Shown here one piece after another: positions 24,033 to 32,057 of a stretch of 37,892 nucleotides of DNA. Within the stretch, counting starts at the first letter, position 1. Each line of letters opens with the position of its first letter. The notes beneath the pieces were generated by a model. It worked only from the letters and a program-made list of their open reading frames with translations. It did not search any database and was not told where the DNA came from. The DNA is taken from assembly GCA_963557065.1 (NCBI GenBank), contig CAUWCT010000014.1, positions 1 through 37,892 on the forward strand, in the 5' to 3' direction. Origin of the DNA: UMGS1370 sp963557065 (lineage in GTDB: Bacteria; Bacillota; Clostridia; Lachnospirales; Lachnospiraceae). The translations under genes and the position numbers were made by a program.

Positions 24033-24503
24033 TCACTTTGCAATCCGTTCCAGATTTTTGCGCACCCGCTCCAGATATTCCATCAGCTTTTCAAAATCCT
24101 CCTCCGAAAATCCGTCAAACATCTCTTCTTCTACCTGACCAAAAATGGACTGGCTGATATCTACGATTTCCCGCCCCTTTTTGGTCAGATCAATCTGATT
24201 ATAGCGGTTATCTTTTTCATCTACCTCTCTGCGGATGTAGCCGCCTTTTTCCAGTTTCTTTAATGAGACTGCAATCGCGGCAGTAGATATTTTGTACCGC
24301 TCTGCAATTTCTTTTTGGGAGGCATTTGGATGGTCAGACACATACATTAAAATCTGATGCTGGCTCCTGTATACTCCGGTTTTACTGAGCCGGCGCTCTA
24401 AAACAGTGCGGTGAAGTCTGACTATTTCCATATACTTCCAGACACATTTGTGGCTGGCCGGCACATTTTCTCCCATATCCGGCAAGTTGCAACGGGTTGT
24501 CAT
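24033..24503 (-). CDS. MarR-family transcriptional regulator
   Basis: This 156-residue winged-helix regulator has the DNA-binding core SQKEIAERYKISTAAIAVSLKKLEKGGYI and wing REVDEKDNRYNQIDLTKKGRE. MarR proteins are usually ligand-released repressors of exporter genes, which fits the two ABC genes that follow. The start MTTRCNLPD at 24503 is chosen for the AAGGAGG site just upstream; the longest frame adds 13 residues. It probably represses its own promoter through the repeats in the leader. Confidence 0.9.
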   Translation of the reverse strand: MTTRCNLPDMGENVPASHKCVWKYMEIVRLHRTVLERRLSKTGVYRSQHQILMYVSDHPNASQKEIAERYKISTAAIAVSLKKLEKGGYIRREVDEKDNRYNQIDLTKKGREIVDISQSIFGQVEEEMFDGFSEEDFEKLMEYLERVRKNLERIAK

Positions 24504-24531
24504 CTCTTCCTCCTTCTTTCTGACTATTTCA

Positions 24532-24606
24532 TAGTTAATCATTAACGTCCAAACAATTAATTAGTTAATCGTCAAGTATTATAATCAGATTTTTTTTAAA
24601 TTGCAA
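24532..24606 (-). promoter_or_regulatory. marR-ABC operon promoter and operator repeats
   Basis: On the minus strand, TTGCAA (24601-24606) and TATAAT (24578-24583) are 17 bases apart. Just downstream are a perfect palindrome GTTAAT-C-ATTAAC (24534-24546) and a second TTAATTAGTTAA (24557-24568). The nine-base TAGTTAATC occurs twice, 30 bases apart (24532 and 24562), three helical turns. This arrangement suits two MarR dimers on one face. Confidence 0.75.
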
Positions 24607-24674
24607 GACATAAATTATAAACTTTTTCTTAACAGTTTCATTTGGGAACACGCAAAAAAACTTCCGCTGACAGC

Positions 24675-24700
24675 AAAAAGAGCAGGCAAAACACCTGCTC
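24675..24700 (-). terminator. rho-independent terminator of the CAP-domain gene
   Basis: On the minus strand, GAGCAGG-TGTTTTG-CCTGCTC is a perfect 7-bp stem followed by TTTTT, starting five bases past the stop at 24705. Confidence 0.93.
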
Positions 24701-24704
24701 GATT

Positions 24705-25319
24705 CTAATATGTAAATAACTGAACCCAGTACGGAGTCTTGTCTGCGCTCTCATAGTATCCTACTCCGATAGATGTATACTGGCTGTTTAAAATATTGGC
24801 TCTGTGCCCCTGGCTGTTCATCCAGTCTCTCATAACCTGCTCTGGCGTTTTCTGCCCATAGGCAATGTTTTCTCCTGCTCCTTGGTAAGAAATATGGTTC
24901 TGTGTCAGGATTGTGGAAAAACCGGTTCCATCTGGCCTGGTGTGAGAAAAGTTCACTGCCGTCTCCCCGGCTCTTAACCGGGCTGCTTTTGACAGATCTT
25001 CCATGGGCGTTAGCGGTTTTAACCCTGCCTTTGCCCGTTCCTTATTTACCAAATCTATGACCTGGGCAGCATAATCATCCTGATTTCCTTCCTGATCCAT
25101 GGGCGGTAAAATCACATCCTGATTTCCTCCCATCTGATTTTGTCCTGTGCCTCCTGGAATGAGAATCCCCTGCATGGGAATGTTCCCGCCATTGCAGCCC
25201 CAGTTTTTTAAATTTCCTCCGTTAATCATCACCACCTTGCCTGCAGCCTGTGCCGGAAATGCGGTCAGCGCAGAAATGGAAACAGCCATCACAGCTCCGC
25301 AAATTGCAAATTTTCTCAT
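24705..25319 (-). CDS. secreted CAP/SCP-domain protein (YkwD-like)
   Basis: This 204-residue protein has a signal peptide (cut near AQA, residue 25), a Gly/Asn-rich linker to about 80, and a CAP domain to the end. The conserved residues are visible: H126 in FSHTRPDG, E150 in GENIAYG, and H172 in NSQGHRANIL. Bacterial CAP proteins of this type are extracellular; several are linked to sporulation or the cell wall, but their activity is not settled. AGGAGG precedes the ATG. Upstream, TGTTACA occurs twice 22 bases apart (25336 and 25358), a possible regulator site. Confidence 0.88.
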   Translation of the reverse strand: MRKFAICGAVMAVSISALTAFPAQAAGKVVMINGGNLKNWGCNGGNIPMQGILIPGGTGQNQMGGNQDVILPPMDQEGNQDDYAAQVIDLVNKERAKAGLKPLTPMEDLSKAARLRAGETAVNFSHTRPDGTGFSTILTQNHISYQGAGENIAYGQKTPEQVMRDWMNSQGHRANILNSQYTSIGVGYYESADKTPYWVQLFTY

Positions 25320-25444
25320 AGAAATCCTCCTGATATGTTACATTTTTTTAACATTTGTGTTACAAAATGATGATAGCACACAGAAAATGGAAATTCCACA
25401 GGGAAGAAATGGAAATTTTGCCAAAAATGGGCACAAAAAAGTAG

Positions 25445-25508
25445 TAGCACCAGTGTACAGAGGCAACGCGCCTCAGAGTGGGGTATTGCCCCCTGTACAC
25501 TGATGCTA
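25445..25508. repeat. 64-bp palindromic element
   Basis: TAGCACCAGTGTACAGAGGCAA at 25445-25466 faces the near complement at 25486-25508 (arms agree except for a few bases), with a GAGGC-AACGC-GCCTC hairpin as an alternative fold inside. It lies in a 267-base gap between two minus-strand genes. It differs in sequence from the other palindromes in the window. It may be a mobile repeat or act as a terminator for the gene at 25587. Confidence 0.65.
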
Positions 25509-25586
25509 AATCGATTTCAGACTTACTGCTTCATATACCGCTGCAGAGCGGTGGGATATTCAGTTGTATAGACTATTCCAACAACA

Positions 25587-26048
25587 TCATATCAATATAT
25601 TCATGCCTGATTTGTAGTCATCCAAGATACCGGGCTTGACTGGCTTTCCCCAATTCCATGAGGGGTCTTTCTGATGTACATATTCTCCCAACCGGTCAGC
25701 CTCCTGCAGACTAATCTGGTTTAATGTCCACCCAGCGGCAGCTCGTTCTTCGGGTGGCAAGGACATAACGTAATTCTCTATGATTTCACTCTCAATCTCT
25801 CCATCACTCATACCACCGTTATTTTCCATGCTCTCAAACACCAAAGATTTTATCTGATTTGCAACGTCCTCATCAACAGGGACAATGCGGCGAAAATCCG
25901 TTCGACCTGTAATATCCATTCCCTCTGGACAATATGGATTAACATGATCCTTTGGCGGCAAGGAGCCATTGGGAAGTTTAGGAGTTAAGTGCGAATTTTG
26001 AACCTTATAATTTTGCTGCATAAATTGTACCATTCCTGTAATCGTCAT
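25587..26048 (-). CDS. hypothetical protein
   Basis: This 153-residue soluble protein starts MTITGMVQFMQQNYKVQNSH at 26048; GGAGGTG six bases upstream decides this start over a longer frame of 18 more residues. The N-terminal half is Pro/Asn-rich and looks disordered; the C-terminal half is acidic and helical (IESEIIENYVMSLPPEERAA). It has no signal peptide or known motif. It is divergent from the membrane protein at 26249. I do not recognise it. Confidence 0.65.
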   Translation of the reverse strand: MTITGMVQFMQQNYKVQNSHLTPKLPNGSLPPKDHVNPYCPEGMDITGRTDFRRIVPVDEDVANQIKSLVFESMENNGGMSDGEIESEIIENYVMSLPPEERAAAGWTLNQISLQEADRLGEYVHQKDPSWNWGKPVKPGILDDYKSGMNILI

Positions 26049-26185
26049 AAAAACACCTCCACATGACAATGCAGATGTACCACCCATGGCACACCACATC
26101 AATCCGATTAGACAACGTGATCTCTTATAGATATAATCGGCACTTTTGGCAAATATATAACCGAAATTTTACCTTCTTCCAGGAA

Positions 26186-26214
26186 TTGTATTTCTTTGGA
26201 AAATTCGATATAAT
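26186..26214 (+). promoter_or_regulatory. promoter of the four-helix membrane protein gene
   Basis: TTGTAT (26186-26191) and TATAAT (26209-26214) are 17 bases apart on the plus strand, followed by a GGAGG ribosome site and the ATG at 26249. Confidence 0.8.
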
Positions 26215-26248
26215 GGGAGATGAAAATCAAAAAGATTGGAGGTTTTTT

Positions 26249-27133
26249 ATGACTTATTACGATCTTTTCCTGCCCCTTCCTTTAATCGTCTTTTTGGGCA
26301 TCTGCACTGTCATAACTGCCCGAAAATCCCCTGTCATCCCCGGAAGTTTTCCAGAACTCCCGGAATTTCCCTATGATGATTTACATGATTGTGAAGAGTT
26401 CTCCTCAGCAGATACGGGGGCTTCGGCCAAAAAAGAAACCGCCGCTGATCCGGATGGAGCGTTTTCGGTTCTGGTTCCTTTTATTCTTACCTTTTCTTCC
26501 TTTCTTGTATGGATCGCACTTTTATATGTGACCGGTCCTTCTTTTCTTGGAAAATTTGTAAACAGCCAGCAGACTCCCAGGGAACTGCTGGCCGGATATA
26601 TTCACTGGTATGAAATTTTAATTGCTGCCGCAAAACTGGCTATCCTGTTTGGGGCTGTTTCACTTTTCGCATTTTTCTGGAAAGGGATGAAAAATCTGCT
26701 CTCCTATCTTTTAATAGGACTCTCCCTTTTTGTTACCTTCCTCATGTGCGGATGGATTCTGACGTTTGAAGATGTTCCTCTGCTGCTCTCCCAGGCAAAA
26801 GAGGATCTGGCCCAGATAGAAAGCAGCCAGTTAAACCAGGCAGTTGTGTGGTTCAGTCCCAAATCCAGGGCCGCCAGACTGCCTGGCCCCTATACTGACG
26901 GACAGGCAGAACCGCTTACCCGCTACGGCGGCATCGGTGTGGATACAGATGGGGTCTGGGTTCACTTTTATGTGCCGGAAGGATTAGGATTTTCTCTGAA
27001 TCCGGATGCCCTGTATGATGAAACCGAAAGCGTCTCTTGGAACGAAGAGCATGCAGAGCAATACCAGATTTCCTATACTGAAAACTTCCACATTGTTGTA
27101 TCAGCAGAGCCTGCTGATGGCTGTTCTGATTAG
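26249..27133 (+). CDS. hypothetical membrane protein with four helices
   Basis: This 294-residue protein starts MTYYDLFLPLPLIVF; TTGGAGG six bases upstream sets the start, well inside the longest frame. Hydrophobic segments lie at about 8-25, 72-93, 125-145 and 153-173. A soluble C-terminal domain of about 110 residues follows, without cysteines or catalytic motifs I can name. The loop after the first helix is Glu/Asp-rich. It has its own promoter, and its stop codon overlaps that of the convergent DUF2264 gene by two bases. Function unknown. Confidence 0.7.
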   Translation: MTYYDLFLPLPLIVFLGICTVITARKSPVIPGSFPELPEFPYDDLHDCEEFSSADTGASAKKETAADPDGAFSVLVPFILTFSSFLVWIALLYVTGPSFLGKFVNSQQTPRELLAGYIHWYEILIAAAKLAILFGAVSLFAFFWKGMKNLLSYLLIGLSLFVTFLMCGWILTFEDVPLLLSQAKEDLAQIESSQLNQAVVWFSPKSRAARLPGPYTDGQAEPLTRYGGIGVDTDGVWVHFYVPEGLGFSLNPDALYDETESVSWNEEHAEQYQISYTENFHIVVSAEPADGCSD

Positions 27134-29175
27134 ATCTGCAGATTTCCTTCCATTCCCATATAATCTACGGTCATGGTTCTGCCATCCTTCATCTTCAGGG
27201 TCACAGGACCATAGCCGCCGCAGTTTTCCGGATCTGTATAGGAGATTGTCTGGATGCTGAAAATCTCATCTTCACTAAAATCTGCAAAACTTTCTCTGGT
27301 AATCACCTGACTGATAAATATAAAGGGTTCATATCCATACAGGTTTTTTCTGGATGCTTCTGCAGCGATTACCAGACTGTTTTTGGCATCCGGATTTGTA
27401 TCCTGGCTGGAAATCAGCTTTATGGTTTCCCATCCTGCGAATATGGTCATTGCCATCTGCTTTTCATTTCCCTGAGAATCATGGCCTTTTAAGACAATAG
27501 CTTTTGCGCCCTCTTTTTCCAGTTCCTTTACTGTCACATCTCCCATATCCGGGAAACCGTAAGATCCCAGAGTGATGGTCACATTATCCTTAAAGGTACG
27601 GAATTTGTCTGCCCGGATCATACCTTCTGCCACAGAAAAATCCGCCAGATTCATGCAGTGCAGCCAGTGGCATTCTTCCTCATTATCATAGTGGAAAAAG
27701 TTTCTTCTGTACAGCACCCCGTCCTTACTTCCATGCCATAAAAGGGCATTGGGACGCTTTGCCGCAGAAAATGCCTCATCATAGACCACATACATCTGGG
27801 ATTCATACCGTCCGCCGAGTACTGCTTCCCAGGGATACTTGGTACTGTAGCTTAATTTTGCATAGCAGCACAGTCCATTGTCATCATCCCGTCTGCGGAT
27901 TACTTTTCCTGTGCGCAGTTCTGTAGTCCCGTTGTCCTTGTGATTTGCCATGCAAAGGCCAGGACCGTTTAAAACAGTTTCTCTTGTCTCTCCTGCCCTC
28001 ATCTCATCCCAGACACCGTTTTCTTCCTTTGCAGTCCAGAATGGGTGATCCTCTGGCAGATGCAGACACATAAAGGCCTTTGCCAGCCAAAACGGACTTT
28101 CTGCGCAGCTATAGCTCTGTACCAAAGGCAGGAAGGATTTATAAAATCCCAGAGTCGGCACGCCCTCATACATCAAATCATCTCTGCCTAAAAACTGCAT
28201 CAGCGCACCGGAAGAAATTCTTCTGGCAAGTCCTGGATTGGCAGTGTGGTGTTTTAAAAACAGATTGCCGTCAAAGCTGGATGTTGCTGCGTTGCGGTAG
28301 ATATTGCTTCTTCCCCACATATTGACCCAGCCGTCTGCATCAAACATCTGAGAGTAGGTTTCCATCAGCTTGTTGGAATTTTTCTCAAACTGTTCTGCCA
28401 GATAAGGTTCATTTTCATAGCCGTACCACTGGCACCAGATAGGCGCATAGACCTGAAACGCCCATGCTGAATAATAATCTATGGCATGTCCGTCCCGATA
28501 CCAGCCGTCTTTGGTATAGTAGTTTAATACCACCTGGGCATGATGGCGCATAATTCCCTTATCAATGGGATAGCCGTTCATATGAAGAAACGCTAAGTCC
28601 AGCATGTTAAACAGACGCCAGTTTTGAGGCACTGTATTTTTGTGGGCGTAAGGAGTCAAAAACGCAGCAATCACATTTTTTTCTTCTTTGGTATACGTAT
28701 CCCAGATTTCTTCCCTGCACATCCACAGGCAAATGACCAGGGCGCAGGTTTCCACTGTCTGCTGATAGGTGTTTAACGTCTGTTTGGGTTCTTCTGTCTC
28801 CACCATCTCATCATATCCCAAAACGTAATTGGGATCGCCTGGAGTACAGGATTTTAATATCTGCTTTTTGTAATACGCTCTTAACGGGGTTCCCGCTATT
28901 TCCACGTCTTTTTCAATGTGAATTAAGGGCGCTGCCAGAAAAAAGCTTCTTGCCAGCCCTTCAAATATCTCTGCCTGCACTTTCCAGGCAGGAGTATGGG
29001 CATTGGGGTAAGTGATCTCAGTCTCATATCGGGGAACGATCACCGGATCTTCCATACTCTTAATGTGCCGGAAAATCCCTTCCAGCATATATTTATCTGC
29101 TTCAATCCAATGTTTTCTGGTAAGCCCGGTATAGGGACTTAACTGATAGTCCAGATCCTTTGGTTCAAATCTCAT
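27130..29175 (-). CDS. DUF2264 protein, predicted polysaccharide-degrading enzyme
   Basis: This 681-residue cytosolic protein (no signal peptide) fits DUF2264. The N-terminal 400 residues are a helical toroid-like region with aromatic-rich motifs (NWRLFNMLDLAFLHMNGY, WYRDGHAIDYYSAWAFQVY, WVNMWGRSNIYRNA). A beta-rich domain makes up the rest. This layout resembles polysaccharide lyases and hydrolases that act on uronic-acid chains, and DUF2264 genes often sit with GH88/GH105 genes as here. The reaction has not been settled to my knowledge. The start MRFEPKDLDYQ is set by GGAGG just upstream; the longest frame runs into the GH88 gene. The gap to that gene is 11 bases. Confidence 0.85.
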   Translation of the reverse strand: MRFEPKDLDYQLSPYTGLTRKHWIEADKYMLEGIFRHIKSMEDPVIVPRYETEITYPNAHTPAWKVQAEIFEGLARSFFLAAPLIHIEKDVEIAGTPLRAYYKKQILKSCTPGDPNYVLGYDEMVETEEPKQTLNTYQQTVETCALVICLWMCREEIWDTYTKEEKNVIAAFLTPYAHKNTVPQNWRLFNMLDLAFLHMNGYPIDKGIMRHHAQVVLNYYTKDGWYRDGHAIDYYSAWAFQVYAPIWCQWYGYENEPYLAEQFEKNSNKLMETYSQMFDADGWVNMWGRSNIYRNAATSSFDGNLFLKHHTANPGLARRISSGALMQFLGRDDLMYEGVPTLGFYKSFLPLVQSYSCAESPFWLAKAFMCLHLPEDHPFWTAKEENGVWDEMRAGETRETVLNGPGLCMANHKDNGTTELRTGKVIRRRDDDNGLCCYAKLSYSTKYPWEAVLGGRYESQMYVVYDEAFSAAKRPNALLWHGSKDGVLYRRNFFHYDNEEECHWLHCMNLADFSVAEGMIRADKFRTFKDNVTITLGSYGFPDMGDVTVKELEKEGAKAIVLKGHDSQGNEKQMAMTIFAGWETIKLISSQDTNPDAKNSLVIAAEASRKNLYGYEPFIFISQVITRESFADFSEDEIFSIQTISYTDPENCGGYGPVTLKMKDGRTMTVDYMGMEGNLQI

Positions 29176-29186
29176 AGCTTCCTCCA

Positions 29187-30386
29187 TTACCAGTAAATTT
29201 TCCAGTCGGGTTTTAAGACTCTGTGAAGCGCTTCCATATAGAAGTAGTCGCCCCAGATTACACATTCATCAACTCCCTCCGGAGTGCAGGTGTTGTACGG
29301 AGTTTTCTTAGAATAGGTGCCATGGAGAAGCTGTCCGTTGCTTTGTGCAGCCTCAGTCACTGCATACTGATCAATCATGGCTTTTATCAGCTTCTTTGCA
29401 ATGGAAATATAATAAGCAGCGTCTTCCTTATCCATGTATTTGCTCATCTCCAGCATACCGCAGGCCGCGATTGCTGCTGAAGAAGAATCTCTCGGTTCCT
29501 CATCTCCCTCGCCAAATGTCAGATCCCAGTAGGGACATAAATCAGAAGGAAGATGCTCCAAGAAATATCTGGTCACTCTCTTAAAATAGTCGATGTACTC
29601 TTTCCTTCCTGTATAGCGGTATCCCACTGCAGTGCCGTATATGCCCCATGCCTGTCCTCTTGCCCAGGCAGATCCGTCCTTATATCCCTGGCAGGTTGCG
29701 CCATGGTCCGGCTCTCCCGTCTCAGGATTCATAAAAAAGGTGTGCCAGGTAGAATCATCCTCCCGGATTACATTGGCCAGTGCAGTGTGAATGTGCTTTT
29801 CTGCAATCTCTCTGTACTTCTCATCACCAGTCTCTTCTGTTGCCCAGTAAAGCAGAGGCAGATTTAACAGGCAGTCAATAATAAAGCGGTAATTGTCTCT
29901 TGCGCCCATTGCGCCCCATGCCTGGATAAACTCTCCCACTGGCTGGAATCGGCTGATCAGCTGATCCGCTGCCTTTAATGCGGCTTCTCTTCCCTCTTTG
30001 GATCCGGTCAGCTTGTAAGCTGCCACGCAGGACGGACTGTACAGAAATCCCATATCGTGATGATCTACTTCTACATGGTTGACGATTCTGTTCATAAAAG
30101 AAGAGACTTCCACATTTCCAGCTTTACAGAACGCCACTTTCTGCTCAGCATTTTCAGCATTTTCATAAGCCAGCCAGATCTCCCCGGTCCAGAATCCTGT
30201 GGTCCAGTTTACATTTGGGCCTGGCTTATAGAAATTGTCAAAGCTGTTGGCGCCTGGAAATTTGTCTGTAAATTCCGGAAGATTTCTCTCTACCTGGGAA
30301 ACGGCAAATTTCATTGCCTGTCTCATCTGGTCTTCTTTTGCCTCCGGATAGTTTGCAAGGTCTTCCATTTTGATCCATTTGCTCAT
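29187..30386 (-). CDS. GH88-family unsaturated glucuronyl hydrolase
   Basis: This enzyme removes the 4,5-unsaturated uronic acid left by a polysaccharide lyase from the end of an oligosaccharide. The 399 residues show the family hallmarks: WTTGFWTGEIWLAYE (61-75), HHDMGFLY with catalytic D111, FIIDCLLNLPLLYWA with second catalytic D171, and GSAWARGQAWGIYG. PRDSSSAAIAACGM follows further on. The two aspartates correspond to those known from the Bacillus enzyme. It has no signal peptide, so it acts on imported oligosaccharides. An AGGGGG site precedes the ATG. It is first in a two-gene operon with DUF2264. Confidence 0.93.
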   Translation of the reverse strand: MSKWIKMEDLANYPEAKEDQMRQAMKFAVSQVERNLPEFTDKFPGANSFDNFYKPGPNVNWTTGFWTGEIWLAYENAENAEQKVAFCKAGNVEVSSFMNRIVNHVEVDHHDMGFLYSPSCVAAYKLTGSKEGREAALKAADQLISRFQPVGEFIQAWGAMGARDNYRFIIDCLLNLPLLYWATEETGDEKYREIAEKHIHTALANVIREDDSTWHTFFMNPETGEPDHGATCQGYKDGSAWARGQAWGIYGTAVGYRYTGRKEYIDYFKRVTRYFLEHLPSDLCPYWDLTFGEGDEEPRDSSSAAIAACGMLEMSKYMDKEDAAYYISIAKKLIKAMIDQYAVTEAAQSNGQLLHGTYSKKTPYNTCTPEGVDECVIWGDYFYMEALHRVLKPDWKIYW

Positions 30387-30416
30387 TGATCATTCCCCCT
30401 ATATTCGGATTATTTT

Positions 30417-30439
30417 TGTAACGGTTCAGAACCATTACA
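30417..30439. promoter_or_regulatory. 23-bp palindrome, likely operator of the GH88-DUF2264 operon
   Basis: TGTAACGGTTC and GAACCATTACA flank a single central A, with one mismatched pair. It ends 31 bases before the GH88 start codon, close enough to control the operon. The TGTAA...TTACA ends resemble sites of LacI or GntR regulators. No regulator gene lies nearby. Confidence 0.7.
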
Positions 30440-30504
30440 TGGTGTCCTACTAAATCTATCACAGAATCTCCGGTTTTTACATGTGTAATTTTCCATATTT
30501 CTTG

Positions 30505-31872
30505 TTATTTTTTACTATCTTTGGAAAGGAACCTTTCAAACAAGGCTTTTTTTCCAATAAAGAAGGTGCATCCTGCTCCTAAAAGTTCGGCTGCCGGAAA
30601 TGCCAGCCAGATTCCTTCCAGGCCGATCCCTGCTGACAGCCCAAAAGCAAACGCTAGTACAAACACAAGCTGGCGCAAAAAGGTGATAAGCAGAGAGTAA
30701 ATTCCCTGTCCAAAGGCCTCAAATGTACCAGAAAGTACAATAGCAAACGTGGAAAACACGAAACTTGCGCTGATGATTTTCAAAGCAGAAACTCCCATGG
30801 AAATCATAGCTTCGTCCTGGCTGAAAACCTCCATAATCGGTCGTCCAAATCCGATAAACAAGAGCATTCCGATTACCATGATTCCGCCTACGATATTTAA
30901 AGAGGCTTTCATAACTTCTTTAATCCGGTCTTTGTTTCCGGCCCCGTAATTGTAGCTGATAATAGGCCGCATTCCCTGAATCAGTCCGGAAGCAGGCATG
31001 TTGACAAAACTTTGCAGTTTAAAGTAAACACCAAATACTGCCACTGCAGTCTGTGAAAACTGCATTAACAATCCATTTAAAATACCCACCAGAGTAGAAG
31101 GAACTGCGGTCACGATGGCAGAAGGAATGGCAATCATGTACAGTTCTTTTACCTTTCCCATAGAAAAATGGAAATGTTTCCAGTCCACCTTTACCGGAAG
31201 GCAGCTCTTTTTTAACCAGACAACTGCCAGAAAGCAGGCGCTCATCTGGCCGATGATCGTTGCAATGGCTGCGCCCTTTACTCCCAGAGCAGGAATTCCA
31301 AAATATCCGAAAATAAAAATCGGATCCAGTACAATGTTAATCACTGCTCCCACTGCCTGAAGTACCATGGGAACTACCATGTTTCCTACTGCCTGAAAGA
31401 TTTTCTCAATGGCAATATGAAATATGCTTCCAAATGCAAGACAGATTACAATTTGGCAATACTCGGTTCCCCATTGGATTACCTGGGGATCTTTAGTAAA
31501 CATCCTGATAAATGGACCAGTAAAAAATAATCCAAGAATTACAAAAAACAGGGAATGGATTCCTGCCAGCAAAATACCATGAGAAGCGCTCAAATTGGCG
31601 TCCGCTGGTTTCCCAGCCCCCAGATTGCGGGCAATGCTGGCGTTCATGCCGACTCCCAGTCCTACTGCCAGAGCAAGGACCAGATTCTGCATCGGAAAAG
31701 CCAGGGATACAGCAGTCAGTGCATTTTCTCCCAGCTTTGCTACGAAAATACTGTCCACGACATTATACAGAGACTGGATCAGCATGGAAATCATTGGGGG
31801 CAGCGACATGGTAATTAACAGCGGATACACCTTTTGCGTCCCCATGGGATTGGTTTCTGCTTGTTGATTCAT
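30505..31872 (-). CDS. MATE-family efflux transporter
   Basis: This 455-residue protein has about twelve hydrophobic helices in two similar halves, the usual MATE design. It begins MNQQAETNPMGTQKVYPLL and has typical segments VDSIFVAKLGENALTAVSLAFP and the second-half GLIQGMRPIISYNYGAG. MATE proteins expel cationic drugs or metabolites using a Na+ or H+ gradient. The ATG at 31872 follows AAAGGAG by nine bases; the longest frame adds two residues from a TTG. It is a single-gene unit. Confidence 0.93.
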   Translation of the reverse strand: MNQQAETNPMGTQKVYPLLITMSLPPMISMLIQSLYNVVDSIFVAKLGENALTAVSLAFPMQNLVLALAVGLGVGMNASIARNLGAGKPADANLSASHGILLAGIHSLFFVILGLFFTGPFIRMFTKDPQVIQWGTEYCQIVICLAFGSIFHIAIEKIFQAVGNMVVPMVLQAVGAVINIVLDPIFIFGYFGIPALGVKGAAIATIIGQMSACFLAVVWLKKSCLPVKVDWKHFHFSMGKVKELYMIAIPSAIVTAVPSTLVGILNGLLMQFSQTAVAVFGVYFKLQSFVNMPASGLIQGMRPIISYNYGAGNKDRIKEVMKASLNIVGGIMVIGMLLFIGFGRPIMEVFSQDEAMISMGVSALKIISASFVFSTFAIVLSGTFEAFGQGIYSLLITFLRQLVFVLAFAFGLSAGIGLEGIWLAFPAAELLGAGCTFFIGKKALFERFLSKDSKK

Positions 31873-31932
31873 AATCAATTTCTCCTTTCGATAAACCTTT
31901 TTGCAGACCTGCGGACGTTTTCGGCCGCACAG

Positions 31933-31990
31933 GAAAAAAGGCTGTAGATTGTACCATTTAAATCAGAAACGGTATAAATCTATAGCCTTT
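31933..31990 (-). terminator. terminator of the diguanylate cyclase gene
   Basis: On the minus strand a stem of nearly 20 bp (AAAGGCTATAGATTTATACC against GGTACAATCTACAGCCTTT) is followed by TTTTTT, about 70 bases past the stop at 32058. Confidence 0.8.
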
Positions 31991-32057
31991 GAAAAAAGCG
32001 GTTTTATTAACTTTTTATCTTTGCGCTTATGGATTTTAGCATTCATTTAAAAAAATG

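Noticed and set aside
30477..30488. TTACA-TG-TGTAA small palindrome between the GH88 and MATE genes
   Set aside because: Twelve bases of AT-rich symmetry occur by chance easily; the 23-bp palindrome nearby is the better operator candidate.
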